A stretch of 64,000 bases of DNA from JBFLYO01 sp040756745 (GCA_040756745.1 JBFLYO010000006.1:62001-126000), one strand, 5' to 3'; positions 34,433 through 46,261 are shown, counted from the stretch's first letter. The notes: a model not told the origin generated them from the sequence alone. Numbers and translations are program-made.

Positions 34433-36265
34433 ATGACAGGACAAGGTGGACGAGGTTCAGGAAACGAACAACAGTCAACGACTGCAGGGAAGCTCATGAC
34501 GGGGGCTGAAATTTTCGTCAGGTCGCTTGTTGCCGAAAACGTCGAGGTAGTTTTTGGCTATCCGGGTGGCGCCACGATTGGCGTCTATGACGCCCTGCAC
34601 GACATCTCCGACATCCGGCACGTGTTGACCCGGCATGAACAGGGGGCGACGCATGCCGCGGAAGGGTACGCAAAGGCGACCGGGAAGCCGGGCGTTGTGC
34701 TCGTGACGTCGGGCCCCGGCGCAACGAACACGGTGACCGGCATCGCGGATGCCTATATGGATTCGATCCCGCTTGTCGTCTTTACCGGGCAGGTCCCACT
34801 CCGGCTCATCGGTAACGATGCATTCCAGGAGGCGGATATCGTCGGGATTACCCGCCCCGTCACGAAGCACAGCTATCTCATACGCGACGTTGAAGAACTT
34901 GCCCGGACCATCCGCGAGGCGTTCTATATCGCCACCAGCGGTAGACCCGGACCGGTGCTCGTCGACCTTCCCAAGGATGTCATGGCCAAGAAGGCCCACT
35001 TCGCATATCCGGAAAAAGTGACTCTGCGCAGCTACCGTCCTGTGACCGAGGGGCATCAGAAACAGATCAAGAAGGCCGCTGAGCTGATTCGAACCGCAAA
35101 ACGCCCTGTGCTCTACGTCGGGGGCGGGACGATACTCTCCGGCGCTTCCGAGGAGTTGACGACGCTGGCCCGGCGCCTCGGGTGTCCGGTCACAACCACG
35201 CTCCACGGTCTCGGCGCCTTTCCTGAGAACGATCCCCTGGCTCTCGGGATGCTCGGCATGCATGGGACCTGGTACGCAAACATGGCCGTGCAGTATTGCG
35301 ACGTGCTGATCGCAGTGGGCGCGCGCTTCGACGACCGCGTGACCGGAAAGGTGGAGGCATTCGCACCTGAGGCCCGCAAGATTCACATCGACATCGACCC
35401 GGCGGCGATTAGCAAAAATGTGCAGGTCGATGTGCCGATCGTCGGCGACGTGCGGCGCGTCCTGACAAAGCTGGTGGAGGAAGTCGAGCCGCTTAACACG
35501 GCGGACTGGCTCAATACGATCGAAACCTGGAAGGAGGAACACCCCCTCCGCTATCAGAACGGCGAGCAGATCAGGGCGCAGTACGTGATTCAGAAGCTTG
35601 GAGAACTTACCAGCGGCAATGCCGTCGTGGTGACCGACGTCGGACAGCACCAGATGTGGGCCGCGCAGTTCTTCAATTTCATGCATCCCCGCACCCACAT
35701 CACCTCTGGCGGCCTCGGCACAATGGGGTTCTCGCTCCCCGCGGCGATGGGAGCGGCGTTTGGGCGAAACGACCGACCGATTGTTTCGATCAGCGGGGAC
35801 GGCGGCTTTCAGATGAACATGCAGGAAATGGCGACGATCGTTGAGCACCGCCTGCCCTTAAAGATCTTCGTCATCAACAACGGGTTCCTCGGCATGGTCC
35901 GACAGTGGCAGGAGCTGTTTTGGAGGAAACGGTACTCGCAGGTGGAGCTTGCCAATCCCGATTTCGTCAAGCTCGCCGAAGGATTCGGCTGTGCCGCGTA
36001 CCGGGCGACGAAGACCGGTGAGGTGGAAGATGTGTTGCGAAAAGCACTCGCTCATTCGGATGGGCCGGTGTTCGCGGAATTTTCCGTCGCGCAGGAACAT
36101 AACGTCTATCCAATGATCCCGGCCGGACAGTCGGTGAGCGAGATGATCGACACGCCCGAGCCGGTTGCCGGAGCGAGGGACGGGATCATGGTGCTTGCAA
36201 AAGGAAAACCGTCACACAACGTCAGGACGAACAATGTCAACGTCACCGCCGCTACCCATTCCTAA
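34433..36265 (+). CDS. ilvB: Acetolactate synthase large subunit
   Basis: A 610-residue thiamine-diphosphate enzyme that makes acetolactate or acetohydroxybutyrate. The catalytic glutamate lies in RHEQGATHAAEGYA, followed by the FAD-type middle domain and the ThDP/Mg motif ISGDGGFQMNMQE ... VINN. The ATG at 34433 has GAGAGGAG directly upstream; a longer open frame into ilvD is not used. Compared with usual enzymes it has a short polar N-terminal extension (about 20 residues) before LMTGAEIFVRSL. It overlaps the regulatory subunit gene by 32 bp. Confidence 0.95.
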   Translation: MTGQGGRGSGNEQQSTTAGKLMTGAEIFVRSLVAENVEVVFGYPGGATIGVYDALHDISDIRHVLTRHEQGATHAAEGYAKATGKPGVVLVTSGPGATNTVTGIADAYMDSIPLVVFTGQVPLRLIGNDAFQEADIVGITRPVTKHSYLIRDVEELARTIREAFYIATSGRPGPVLVDLPKDVMAKKAHFAYPEKVTLRSYRPVTEGHQKQIKKAAELIRTAKRPVLYVGGGTILSGASEELTTLARRLGCPVTTTLHGLGAFPENDPLALGMLGMHGTWYANMAVQYCDVLIAVGARFDDRVTGKVEAFAPEARKIHIDIDPAAISKNVQVDVPIVGDVRRVLTKLVEEVEPLNTADWLNTIETWKEEHPLRYQNGEQIRAQYVIQKLGELTSGNAVVVTDVGQHQMWAAQFFNFMHPRTHITSGGLGTMGFSLPAAMGAAFGRNDRPIVSISGDGGFQMNMQEMATIVEHRLPLKIFVINNGFLGMVRQWQELFWRKRYSQVELANPDFVKLAEGFGCAAYRATKTGEVEDVLRKALAHSDGPVFAEFSVAQEHNVYPMIPAGQSVSEMIDTPEPVAGARDGIMVLAKGKPSHNVRTNNVNVTAATHS

Positions 36266-36788
36266 CACACGCTCCGCGCCCGCGGCGCAGGAGAGCACGA
36301 AGCGACACACAATCTCGATCCTGGTTGAGAACAGGTTTGGCGCGTTCAACCGGATTGCCGGGCTGTTTGCGGCCAAAGGGTACAACATCGACAGCCTGAG
36401 CGTCGGCCCGACGGAGGATGAGGGGCTGTCGCGGATGACGATCGTGACGCGGGGAGACGACCAGGTGATCGAGCAGATCACCAAACAGCTCAACAAACTG
36501 ATCGACGTTGTCAAAGTCATCGACCTGACGTTCGACAGCTTCGTGGAGCGGGAGCTTGTACTGGCGAAGGTCCAGACGACGGCGGAAACACGGCCGGAAA
36601 TCATGCAGATTGCGGAAATCTTCCGTGCAAAGGTCGTGGACATCAGCCCACGAACGCTCACGCTTGAAGCCACCGGGAGCCAGCAGAAAGTGGACGCGAT
36701 CATCAAGATGCTCAAGCCGTTCGCGATCAAGGAAATCGCCCGGACAGGAAGAGTTGCCCTGAAGCGGGAGTTCCAGGGGGAAGTCTGA
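36234..36788 (+). CDS. ilvN: Acetolactate synthase small (regulatory) subunit
   Basis: A 184-residue regulatory subunit with an N-terminal ACT domain (TISILVENRFGAFNRIAGLF and the GYNIDSLSVGPTEDEGLSRM signature) and the usual C-terminal ALS_ss_C domain. It binds valine for feedback control of IlvB. The ATG at 36234 lies 32 bp inside ilvB with AGGA 7 bp upstream; about 20 residues with several Pro and Ser precede the ACT domain. The stop is 1 bp before the DAHP synthase start. Confidence 0.94.
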   Translation: MSTSPPLPIPNTRSAPAAQESTKRHTISILVENRFGAFNRIAGLFAAKGYNIDSLSVGPTEDEGLSRMTIVTRGDDQVIEQITKQLNKLIDVVKVIDLTFDSFVERELVLAKVQTTAETRPEIMQIAEIFRAKVVDISPRTLTLEATGSQQKVDAIIKMLKPFAIKEIARTGRVALKREFQGEV

Positions 36789-36789
36789 G

Positions 36790-37830
36790 ATGATCGTCGT
36801 GATGAAACCGGAAGCTTCCCCGGAACAGATCGAGCATGTGGTCGAGAGGGTCAATGCGCTCGGCTATCAGGTGCACCCGATTTACGGCGCCCAGCGCACC
36901 GTCGTTGCCTGCGTGGGAGATGAGCGCGGGAAGACGCGGCTCCAGGCGCTCGAGGTCGTGGAGGGTGTGGAAAGCGTCGTCCCGATCCTCAAACCGTACA
37001 AGCTCGCTAGCGCCGAGTGGAAACGGGAGCGCACGACGATCACGATCGAACGGGTTGCCGAAGGAATTCCCCCCCTCCTCATTGGTCCCGAACACTTCGT
37101 GGTGATGGCCGGCCCCTGCTCTGTCGAGACCCGGGAGCAGATTATCACATGCGCCGAGCACGTGAAGCGGGCCGGGGCGAGGGTTCTCCGGGGAGGGGCA
37201 TATAAGCCAAGGAGTTCGCCATACAGCTTTCAGGGACTTGAGGAAGAAGGACTGAAACTCCTGGCGGATGCGCGCGAGCGGACCGGGCTCTACGTCATTA
37301 CCGAAGTCATCACGCCGACGGATGTCCCACTCGTGGCCGAGTACGCCGACATCCTGCAGATCGGCGCAAGGAACATGCAGAACTACGCCCTCCTCAAGGA
37401 GGTGGGAAAGACAAACGTGCCCGTGCTTCTGAAGCGGGGGATGGCAAACACGGTGAAGGACCTTTTGCTCTCGGCCGAATACATCATGTCGCAGGGGAAT
37501 GACCAGGTGATCCTCTGCGAGCGGGGGATCCGGACGTTCGAAGATTACACACGGAACACCTGCGATCTCTCGTCTGTCCCTGCACTGCATGAGCTGAGTC
37601 ATCTCCCGGTGATCGTCGATCCGAGCCACGGGACGGGTGTTCGGAGCCTGGTCGTTCCCCTGGCCAAGGCGGCGGTTGCCGTTGGAGCGGAGGGGCTGAT
37701 CGTTGAAGTCCATCCCAATCCCGAGGAAGCATACTCCGACGGGGCGCAATCCCTCGAGCCGCCGGAGTTCGAATCAATGATGACGAAGGTCCGCCAACTG
37801 GTACAGATCGAAGGGAGGTGCTTGTCATGA
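36790..37830 (+). CDS. aroF: 3-deoxy-7-phosphoheptulonate (DAHP) synthase
   Basis: A 346-residue type I-beta DAHP synthase, first enzyme of aromatic biosynthesis. The N-terminal 70 residues are the ferredoxin-like regulatory domain found in Thermotoga and Bacillus-like forms (MIVVMKPEASPEQIEHVVE). The barrel shows AGPCSVE, GGAYKPRSSPYSFQG, QIGARNMQN, LLKRG and IVDPSHGTG. It is set between ilvN (1 bp gap) and leuA (4-bp overlap), so it must be transcribed and translated with the branched-chain genes. That location is unusual; see findings. A strong GGGGGAAG precedes the start. Confidence 0.93.
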   Translation: MIVVMKPEASPEQIEHVVERVNALGYQVHPIYGAQRTVVACVGDERGKTRLQALEVVEGVESVVPILKPYKLASAEWKRERTTITIERVAEGIPPLLIGPEHFVVMAGPCSVETREQIITCAEHVKRAGARVLRGGAYKPRSSPYSFQGLEEEGLKLLADARERTGLYVITEVITPTDVPLVAEYADILQIGARNMQNYALLKEVGKTNVPVLLKRGMANTVKDLLLSAEYIMSQGNDQVILCERGIRTFEDYTRNTCDLSSVPALHELSHLPVIVDPSHGTGVRSLVVPLAKAAVAVGAEGLIVEVHPNPEEAYSDGAQSLEPPEFESMMTKVRQLVQIEGRCLS

Positions 37831-39394
37831 CGACCCATCCACAGGCCGGCCGCGTGTTCGTGTTCGATACGACGCTTCGCGACGGCGAGCAGGCGCCCGG
37901 CTGCAGCATGAACGTCGATGAGAAGGTCAGGATGGCGCTGCAGCTCGAACGTCTCGGCGTGGATGTGATCGAGGCAGGATTCCCCGTCGCTTCTGCCGGC
38001 GACTTTGAAGGGGTCTGCAGGGTTGCCGAAGCTGTCCAGAAGCCATCTGTGGCTGCCCTCTGCCGGGCGGTCGAAGGGGACATCGCGCGCGGATGGGAGG
38101 CGATACGGGAAGCCAGACGGCCAAGAATTCACACGTTCATCGCGACATCAGACATCCACCTGTTTCACAAGCTCAATAAAACTCGAGAACAGGTGCTTCA
38201 GGATACGGCAAAGGCAGTACAATATGCCAAATCGCTCTGTGAAGATGTCGAGTTCTCCTGCGAGGACGCCTCGCGGAGCGATATCGGATATCTCTGTGAA
38301 ATCGTAGCTGCTGCCGTCGAGGAAGGAGCCACCGTGATCAATCTGCCGGACACCGTGGGATATTCGCTTCCCGCCGAATACGGAGCGATGTTTGCCGCCG
38401 TGCGTGCGCGCGTGCCAAACATCGGCCGCGTGGTGCTGAGCGCACATTGCCACAACGACCTCGGGCTTGCGGTTGCGAATTCCCTGTCCGCGATACAGAA
38501 CGGCGCGCGGCAGGTGGAGTGCACCATCAACGGCATCGGGGAGCGGGCGGGGAATGCCGCGCTCGAAGAGATCGTCGCCGCGATCAAGACACGACAGGAG
38601 ATGCTCAAGGTCTGGACCGGGGTCACGACCGAAGAGATCTACCGCTCCAGCCGGCTCCTTTCGAGTCTTACCGGCATGATGGTTCAGCGTAATAAGGCTA
38701 TCGTCGGCGCTAATGCGTTCGCGCACGAGGCAGGCATCCACCAGGACGGGATGCTAAAGAGCGCCATCACGTATGAAATCATGACCCCTCAATCTATGGG
38801 GATCAAACACAGCACGCTTGTTCTGGGAAAACATTCCGGACGCCACGGCCTGAAACAGCGGTATGCTGAGCTCGGGTACGATCTTTCCGCCGGGGAGCTG
38901 GAGCGGGCGTACAGGGAATTCTGCGCCCTCGCGGACCAGAAGAAAGAGGTCTTTGATGAGGAACTGATCGCCATCCTGGAGCAGACCCCCGAATCGGGAC
39001 GTGACGACTACCGACTTGCCGGACTGCACGTCAGCACCGGCACCGGCGTGAGGCCGACGGCGACGGTGGAGCTGCAGCGCGGGGATGAGTCGTTCGTCGA
39101 CTCGGCGACAGGAGACGGGCCCGTGGATGCCGCCTACAAGGCGATCGAGCGGATCACGGGGGAATTGCTGACACTGACGGAGTACACGATCAAATCGGTC
39201 AGTCTCGGTCATGACACAGTAGGTGAGGCATTCGTCCGGGTGGTATGTGACGGCGTCAGTTTCAACGGCCGCGCGGTAAGCACCGATGTTATCACCGGCA
39301 GCGTGAAAGCCTATCTCGAAGCGATGAACCGTGCGTTCGGTGCACGCCGCCGGAAAGGGGGACGGGAATCACTCAGGAAAGCAGCAGCAATCGC

Positions 39395-39398
<4 letters not shown>
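37827..39398 (+). CDS. leuA: 2-isopropylmalate synthase
   Basis: A 523-residue enzyme that condenses acetyl-CoA with 2-ketoisovalerate, the first step to leucine. The barrel has FDTTLRDGEQAPGCSM, SAHCHNDLGLAVANS and NGIGERAGNAALEE; the C-terminal allosteric LeuA domain (from about residue 390, with GDGPVDAAYKAIERI) is complete, so leucine feedback is expected. The ATG at 37827 overlaps the previous stop (ATGA) with GGGAGG 8 bp upstream. The sequence DTTLRDGEQAPG separates it from the citramalate synthase encoded three genes later. Confidence 0.94.
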
Positions 39399-40875
<1,477 letters not shown>

Positions 40876-40879
<4 letters not shown>

Positions 40880-41472
40880 TGACACGATTTGGAAAATTCT
40901 CGTCCCGCACGCTCCTGCTGCCCATGAACGACATCGACACGGATCAGATCATCCCGGCGCGATTTCTCAAGGTGACAGATAAATCGGGCCTGGGTGATCA
41001 TTTGTTCGCCGACTGGCGGTACGACGCACACGGTTCCCCCCGGCCGGACTTTGTACTCAATGCGCCCGGAGCGCGGGGGGCCGCGATCCTTGTAGCGGGC
41101 GAAAATTTCGGCTGCGGCTCCTCGCGGGAACACGCACCGTGGGCGCTGACCGCTTTCGGTTTCCGCGCGGTGATCAGCACTTCATTCGCAGACATCTTTT
41201 CCGGGAACGCGCTCAAGAACGGGCTTCTTCCCGTTACGCTCAACACCGAAGAGCACAGAGGACTCTCTGAGGCCGTCATCGCAAATCCGGACATGGAGCT
41301 CACCATCGATCTGGCAGAGCAGAAGGTCTCGCTTCCGTCCGGCCGGTCATATCGGTTTCCTATTGACGGGTTTGCAAAGACCTGTTTGTTAGAAGGGGTT
41401 GACGAGCTCGGGTATCTTCTCAGGATTGAGGGCCAGATCGCGGCATACGAAGAACATGCGATGAGGAAGTGA
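40876..41472 (+). CDS. leuD: 3-isopropylmalate dehydratase small subunit
   Basis: A 198-residue swivelling-domain partner of LeuC. NDIDTDQIIPARFLK and ENFGCGSSREHAPWAL are the diagnostic motifs. The start at 40876 overlaps the leuC stop and has TAGGGAGGG just upstream; a second ATG follows at 40879. Size is normal for the family. The upstream open frame down to 40624 is only a shadow inside leuC. Confidence 0.95.
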
Positions 41473-41475
41473 GCC

Positions 41476-43032
41476 GTGGACGTCCAGATCTACGATACCA
41501 CACTGCGTGACGGTACCCAGCGGGAGGGGATATCGCTTTCGTGCGAGGACAAAGTGAAGATCGCACGAGCGCTGGATAGCTTGGGGGTGGCCTTCATCGA
41601 AGGCGGATGGCCGGGGTCCAATCCTAAAGACGCGGAGTTCTTCGAACGGATGCAAGGGGTAACGCTGAAGCATGCGGTGCTCACGGCATTCGGCTCGACC
41701 TGCAGGGTCGGCGCCGCTCCGTCGGACGACCAGAACATCGCGGCGCTCCTTGCGTCGGGGACGCCGGTCGTCACGCTGGTCGGGAAGTCGTCGCTCTTTC
41801 ACGTCCATCAGGTTTTGAGGACAACGCCCGAAGAGAACCTGCGCCTCATCCGGGAGAGCATTGCGTACCTTGGCGCTCAGGGGAAGCGCGTCTTCTATGA
41901 CGCCGAGCATTTCTTTGACGGCTACAAGATGGATCACGCCTATGCGCTGCAAGCAGTATCTGCGGCCGGGGATGCCGGCGCGGAAATCGTCATACTGTGC
42001 GACACCAACGGCGGAACAATGCCCTGGGAGGTTGCGGAGATCGTTCGGGATGTCCGGAGCCGGCTCAGTATTCCTCTCGGCATCCACACGCACAACGATG
42101 GCGAGTGCGGGGTTGCAAACGCTCTCGCCGCCGTGCGTGAGGGTTGTGTCCAGGTCCAGGGGACGATCAACGGCTACGGGGAACGGTGCGGGAACGCAAA
42201 CCTCATCGCGGTGATCGGAGATCTCGAACTGAAACTGAACCTCCGCTGTCTGCCGCCAGGGAGCCTTCCGCGCCTGACCGAGATCTCCCACTTTGTTGCG
42301 GAGATCGCGAACCTTTCTCCCGACGCCCACATGGCATATTCGGGGCGGTCGGCGTTTGCGCACAAAGGAGGGATCCACGTCGCGGCGATACGGCGCAGCC
42401 CGGATTCGTATCAGCATGTAGATCCCGCCACAGTCGGGAACGAGCTGCGGGTTGTCGTCTCCGAATTGTCGGGCCGCGGAAATCTTCTCAGCAAATTCGA
42501 AGAACTCGGCCTGCCGGTGAACGATAGCGGGCGGGTTTCGGAAGTCCTCGATCAGATCAAGCTCCTCGAATCGCAGGGGTTTTCATTCGAAGCGGCAGAA
42601 GCATCGGTGGCGATGATGCTGAAGCGGAGACAGGAGGAGTATGTTCCACCGTTTGAGCTCATCGACCTAACGGTGACTGTGGAGCACAGAGACGGGCGTG
42701 GGATCTTCGCGGAGGCAACCGTCAAGGTGCGAGTAAACGGGGAAATTATCCACACCGCGGCGGAGGGGAGCGGGCCGGTCAACGCGCTCGACAGCGCCAT
42801 ACGCAAGGCCCTGACGCCGGTGTACCCCGCGCTTGCTTCATTCCACCTTGCCGACTACAAGGTGCGTATCCTCGACGGCGATCGCGGGACGGCGGCGACG
42901 ACGCGGGTGCTGATCGAAACCCGGAACGGCACTCGCCGTTGGAGCACCGTCGGCGCCAGTGCCAACATCATCGAGGCGAGCTGGCAGGCGCTTGCCGACA
43001 GTATTGAATTCGGGCTCACATCAGCGGCGTGA
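41476..43032 (+). CDS. cimA: (R)-citramalate synthase
   Basis: A 518-residue member of the LeuA-like family. The motif DTTLRDGTQREGISLS, the HTHNDGECGVAN segment and the GGWPGSNPKD stretch are characteristic of CimA-type citramalate synthases and differ from LeuA. It joins pyruvate and acetyl-CoA, giving 2-ketobutyrate after LeuCD and LeuB steps, so isoleucine can be made without threonine deaminase. The C-terminal regulatory domain is present (from about residue 390). GTG at 41476 is the start, 3 bp behind leuD; the stop overlaps the leuB start. Confidence 0.9.
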   Translation: MDVQIYDTTLRDGTQREGISLSCEDKVKIARALDSLGVAFIEGGWPGSNPKDAEFFERMQGVTLKHAVLTAFGSTCRVGAAPSDDQNIAALLASGTPVVTLVGKSSLFHVHQVLRTTPEENLRLIRESIAYLGAQGKRVFYDAEHFFDGYKMDHAYALQAVSAAGDAGAEIVILCDTNGGTMPWEVAEIVRDVRSRLSIPLGIHTHNDGECGVANALAAVREGCVQVQGTINGYGERCGNANLIAVIGDLELKLNLRCLPPGSLPRLTEISHFVAEIANLSPDAHMAYSGRSAFAHKGGIHVAAIRRSPDSYQHVDPATVGNELRVVVSELSGRGNLLSKFEELGLPVNDSGRVSEVLDQIKLLESQGFSFEAAEASVAMMLKRRQEEYVPPFELIDLTVTVEHRDGRGIFAEATVKVRVNGEIIHTAAEGSGPVNALDSAIRKALTPVYPALASFHLADYKVRILDGDRGTAATTRVLIETRNGTRRWSTVGASANIIEASWQALADSIEFGLTSAA

Positions 43033-44105
43033 AAGACTTCATGGGTCGTTCGGCGTCAATAGCAGTGCTTCCGGGAGACGGTGTGGGCGTCGAGGTCACA
43101 GGTGCTGCGGTGCGCGTGCTCAAGCGGGTGGCGGAAATGTCGGGGTTTGAACTCAGGTTCAGCACGCATCTGATCGGAGGATGCTCCATCGACGCACACG
43201 GCACTGCTTTGACGGCTGAGACGCTGGACGCATGCCGGCGATCGGATGCGGTCCTGCTGGGCGCAGTCGGAGGGCCGAAATGGGATGACCCGTCCGCAGC
43301 GGTGCGGCCAGAGCAGGGACTGCTCGCACTGAGAAAGGAGCTGAAGCTTTACGCAAACCTTCGCCCGGTGAAACCACACCCATCGCTCTTGAAGTGGTCT
43401 CCTGTCCGTGCCGACCTCCTTGCAGGAGTTGATCTCCTTGTCGTGCGCGAGCTGACCGGAGGGGCCTATTTCGGCATGCCGAGAGGTCGGGAGCGTTTGA
43501 ATGGGCATATCCGCGCCGTAGATACGGTCGAGTATCACGACTTCGAGATCGCCCGCGTCGTGGATCTCGCCTGCCGGCTCGCCCGCAGCAGAAAGAAGAA
43601 AGTGACGTCGGTGGATAAGGCCAACGTGCTTGAAACTTCCCGCCTCTGGCGGCAGACCGCGACGACTGTCGCGGCTGGCTACAACGACCTGTCGCTGGAG
43701 CATATGCTCGTTGATACCGCCTCGATGCGGCTTGTTTCGACCCCGGCGTCGTTTGACGTTGTCGTGACCGAAAACATGTTCGGCGACATCTTGACCGACG
43801 AGGCCTCGGTGCTGGCCGGTTCGATGGGGATGCTGCCGTCCGCCTCGCTCGGCGATTCGGGACCGGGGCTGTACGAACCGATCCACGGCTCTGCGCCCGA
43901 CATCGCGGGGAAAGGTGTCGCGAATCCGGTGGGCGCGATTCTCAGCGCGGCCATGCTTCTGCGCCATTCGTTACACCGGGAGTCGGAGGCCTCTGCGATC
44001 GAACAGGCGGTCCAAGGTGCGATCGCCGGTGGTGACCGCACGGCAGACATCGGCGGAGCTCTCAGCACTGACGCCATGACTGCTGCGATCATACGCGCGC
44101 TGTAA
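43029..44105 (+). CDS. leuB: 3-isopropylmalate dehydrogenase
   Basis: A 358-residue NAD-dependent decarboxylating dehydrogenase. Motifs: LPGDGVGVEV at the start, LLGAVGGPKWD, the RELTGGAYFG substrate loop, ENMFGDILTDEASVL and YEPIHGSAPDIAG. The usual GIGPEV is GVGVEV here, a small deviation. GTG at 43029 overlaps the cimA stop (GTGA); ATG 43041 is the alternative start. It serves both leucine and, through methylmalate, the citramalate branch. Confidence 0.94.
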   Translation: MKDFMGRSASIAVLPGDGVGVEVTGAAVRVLKRVAEMSGFELRFSTHLIGGCSIDAHGTALTAETLDACRRSDAVLLGAVGGPKWDDPSAAVRPEQGLLALRKELKLYANLRPVKPHPSLLKWSPVRADLLAGVDLLVVRELTGGAYFGMPRGRERLNGHIRAVDTVEYHDFEIARVVDLACRLARSRKKKVTSVDKANVLETSRLWRQTATTVAAGYNDLSLEHMLVDTASMRLVSTPASFDVVVTENMFGDILTDEASVLAGSMGMLPSASLGDSGPGLYEPIHGSAPDIAGKGVANPVGAILSAAMLLRHSLHRESEASAIEQAVQGAIAGGDRTADIGGALSTDAMTAAIIRAL

Positions 44106-44123
44106 TATTCAAGGAGAAGGACC

Positions 44124-45083
44124 ATGGGGATGGAGTCCCGCGTTGTCTGGATGAACGGTGAACTTGTGGAGTACGAAAAGGCCACCGTGCATTTCATGAC
44201 TCCCGCCCTCCATTATGGGATGGGCGTGTTCGAAGGAATCCGGTGTTATGCCACCGAGTCGGGTCCGGCCGTCTTCCGTCTGCGTGACCATGCCTCGCGG
44301 CTGATCCGCTCCGCCCGCATTCTCGGCTTCCGGACGATCCCGTATTCTGCGCCTCAAATCGAGGAGGCGGTGAAGCTCACCGTCGCTGCGAATGGCTTCG
44401 ACGAGTGTTATATCCGTCCTCTCATGTATCTCGCCGGCGGTGGGTGGAACCTGAATGTGGATGGCGGGCGGCTCGACGTCGGCATCTCAGTTTGGCAGTG
44501 GAACAACTACCTCGGCGAGGAAGCAATCCAGCACGGTGTGCGCGCGAACATCGCATCGTTCACCCGACACCATCCGAACGTGATGATGACCAAGGCCAAG
44601 ATTTCCGGCAACTACGCCAACAGCTTCCTGGCGAAGACAGAATCGGTCCGACTCGGCTTCGATGAGGCGATCCTGCTCGACCCGGAAGGATATGTCGCGG
44701 AATGCACGGGCGAGAACATCTTCGTTGTCCAGGGGAGAACCATTGTCACCCCGAACCTGGCGCCCGTGCTGGAAGGGATCACGCGCGACTCCATCATAAC
44801 GCTGGCGCGTGACCTCGGTTTTGCCATCGTCGAAACCCCGCTTTCCCGCGACCAGCTCTACGGGGCCGACGAAGTGTTTGTCTGCGGGACCGCGTCGGAG
44901 TGCGTCGGGCTTCGTGAAATCGACTTCCGGGTCATCGGAAACGGATCCACAGGGCCGGTCACGCGGGCGCTCCAGGTGGCCTTTAGCGCTGCTGTGCATG
45001 GAAAGCATTACCGATCTGCCGAGTGGCTCTCATACGTGAGGACGCCGGAGACACCGGTCATGCGGAGAACCGGGTCTGACTGA
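44124..45083 (+). CDS. ilvE: Branched-chain amino acid aminotransferase
   Basis: A 319-residue fold-type IV PLP transaminase that makes leucine, isoleucine and valine from their keto acids. The PLP lysine is Lys159 in TKAKISGNYANS; VFEGIRCY near residue 36 and the CTGENIFVV loop also fit BCAT. AAGGAGAAGG stands ahead of the ATG. About 50 bp separate it from ilvC, the widest gap inside the operon. D-amino-acid aminotransferase and 4-amino-4-deoxychorismate lyase are related, but the operon settles the call. Confidence 0.93.
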   Translation: MGMESRVVWMNGELVEYEKATVHFMTPALHYGMGVFEGIRCYATESGPAVFRLRDHASRLIRSARILGFRTIPYSAPQIEEAVKLTVAANGFDECYIRPLMYLAGGGWNLNVDGGRLDVGISVWQWNNYLGEEAIQHGVRANIASFTRHHPNVMMTKAKISGNYANSFLAKTESVRLGFDEAILLDPEGYVAECTGENIFVVQGRTIVTPNLAPVLEGITRDSIITLARDLGFAIVETPLSRDQLYGADEVFVCGTASECVGLREIDFRVIGNGSTGPVTRALQVAFSAAVHGKHYRSAEWLSYVRTPETPVMRRTGSD

Positions 45084-45134
45084 AAGTAGATCGGGAACAT
45101 CATACGAAATTCATTTTACCAGGAGAACCATGTT

Positions 45135-46193
45135 ATGGCGCTCATTGATTTTGGAGGTGTGAAAGAGGAAGTCGTCACGAGGGAGGAAGTTTCTCTCGAT
45201 GCGGCCAGGAAAACTCTCGCCGGCGAAACCGTGGCGATTCTCGGCTACGGGCCGCAGGGACAGGGACAGTCGCTTAACCTGCGCGATAACGGTGTCAAGG
45301 TGATCATCGGTCAGCGCAAAGGAGGGAGCGGCTGGCGCGAAGCGGTGAAGGATGGGTGGGCGGAGGGGAAGACGCTGTTCGATTCATTTGCTGAGGCCGC
45401 GAGGCGCGCAACTATCGTGCAGAATCTGCTGTCGGATGCGGGACAGAAGGAGCAGTGGCCTGTGATCAGACCTGCCCTCCGTAAAGGTCAGGCCCTTTCG
45501 TTCTCGCACGGCTTTTCCGTGGTCTTCAGGGATCAGACGGGAGTCATACCCCCGCCGGATGTCGACGTCTTCCTTGTTGCCCCCAAAGGAGCTGGACGCA
45601 CGGTGCGCTCGAACTTCCTCGCGGGGAGCGGCATCAACGCGAGCTACGCGGTCTACCAGGATGCAACCGGACGTGCGCGGGACCGTGTGGTTGCGCTGGG
45701 CATAGCGATCGGCTCAGGGTACCTCTTTCCCACGACGTTTGAAAAAGAGGTGCACAGCGACCTCACCGGTGAGCGGGGAGCGCTGCTCGGTGCAATCGCC
45801 GGATTGATGAAGGCCCAGTACGACACGTTGCGGGAGCGTGGTCATTCTCCGAGCGAAGCGTTCAATGAAACCGTGGAGGAGGCGACGCAGAGTCTCTACC
45901 CGCTCATCGGCGCAAAGGGGATGGACTGGATGTTCAGTTCGTGCAGCACAACGGCCCAGCGCGGAGCACTTGACTGGGCCAGGAGATTTGAAGCGGCGGT
46001 CAAACCCCTCTTCGACCTGCTGTATCGCGACGTCCAGGCTGGTGTTGAGACCAAGCGGGTCCTTGAGACTTGCAGCGCACCGGACTACAGGGAACAGCTG
46101 GAAAAGGAGCTGGACGAATGGAGGAACTCCGAGATGTGGAAGGCCGGCGCGGCGGTCAGAGCGTTGCGTCCGGAAAACTGGAAGAGCGATTGA
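45135..46193 (+). CDS. ilvC: Ketol-acid reductoisomerase
   Basis: A 352-residue NADPH-dependent enzyme that isomerises and reduces acetolactate and acetohydroxybutyrate. The nucleotide motif GYGPQGQGQSLNLRDNG and the following GQRKGG are of the type found in Bacteroidota, somewhat longer than the 330-residue form of most bacteria. Catalytic-domain motifs such as VAPKGAGRTVR and DLTGERGALLGA are present. CCAGGAG lies upstream of the ATG at 45135. It ends the operon; a stem-loop without T-run follows at 46302. Confidence 0.93.
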   Translation: MALIDFGGVKEEVVTREEVSLDAARKTLAGETVAILGYGPQGQGQSLNLRDNGVKVIIGQRKGGSGWREAVKDGWAEGKTLFDSFAEAARRATIVQNLLSDAGQKEQWPVIRPALRKGQALSFSHGFSVVFRDQTGVIPPPDVDVFLVAPKGAGRTVRSNFLAGSGINASYAVYQDATGRARDRVVALGIAIGSGYLFPTTFEKEVHSDLTGERGALLGAIAGLMKAQYDTLRERGHSPSEAFNETVEEATQSLYPLIGAKGMDWMFSSCSTTAQRGALDWARRFEAAVKPLFDLLYRDVQAGVETKRVLETCSAPDYREQLEKELDEWRNSEMWKAGAAVRALRPENWKSD

Positions 46194-46261
46194 TTCAACA
46201 CGAGAACTCGCATAAATTCTCTCATTTCTGAGTACTGACTACTGATTTCCGCTCCTCTCAC

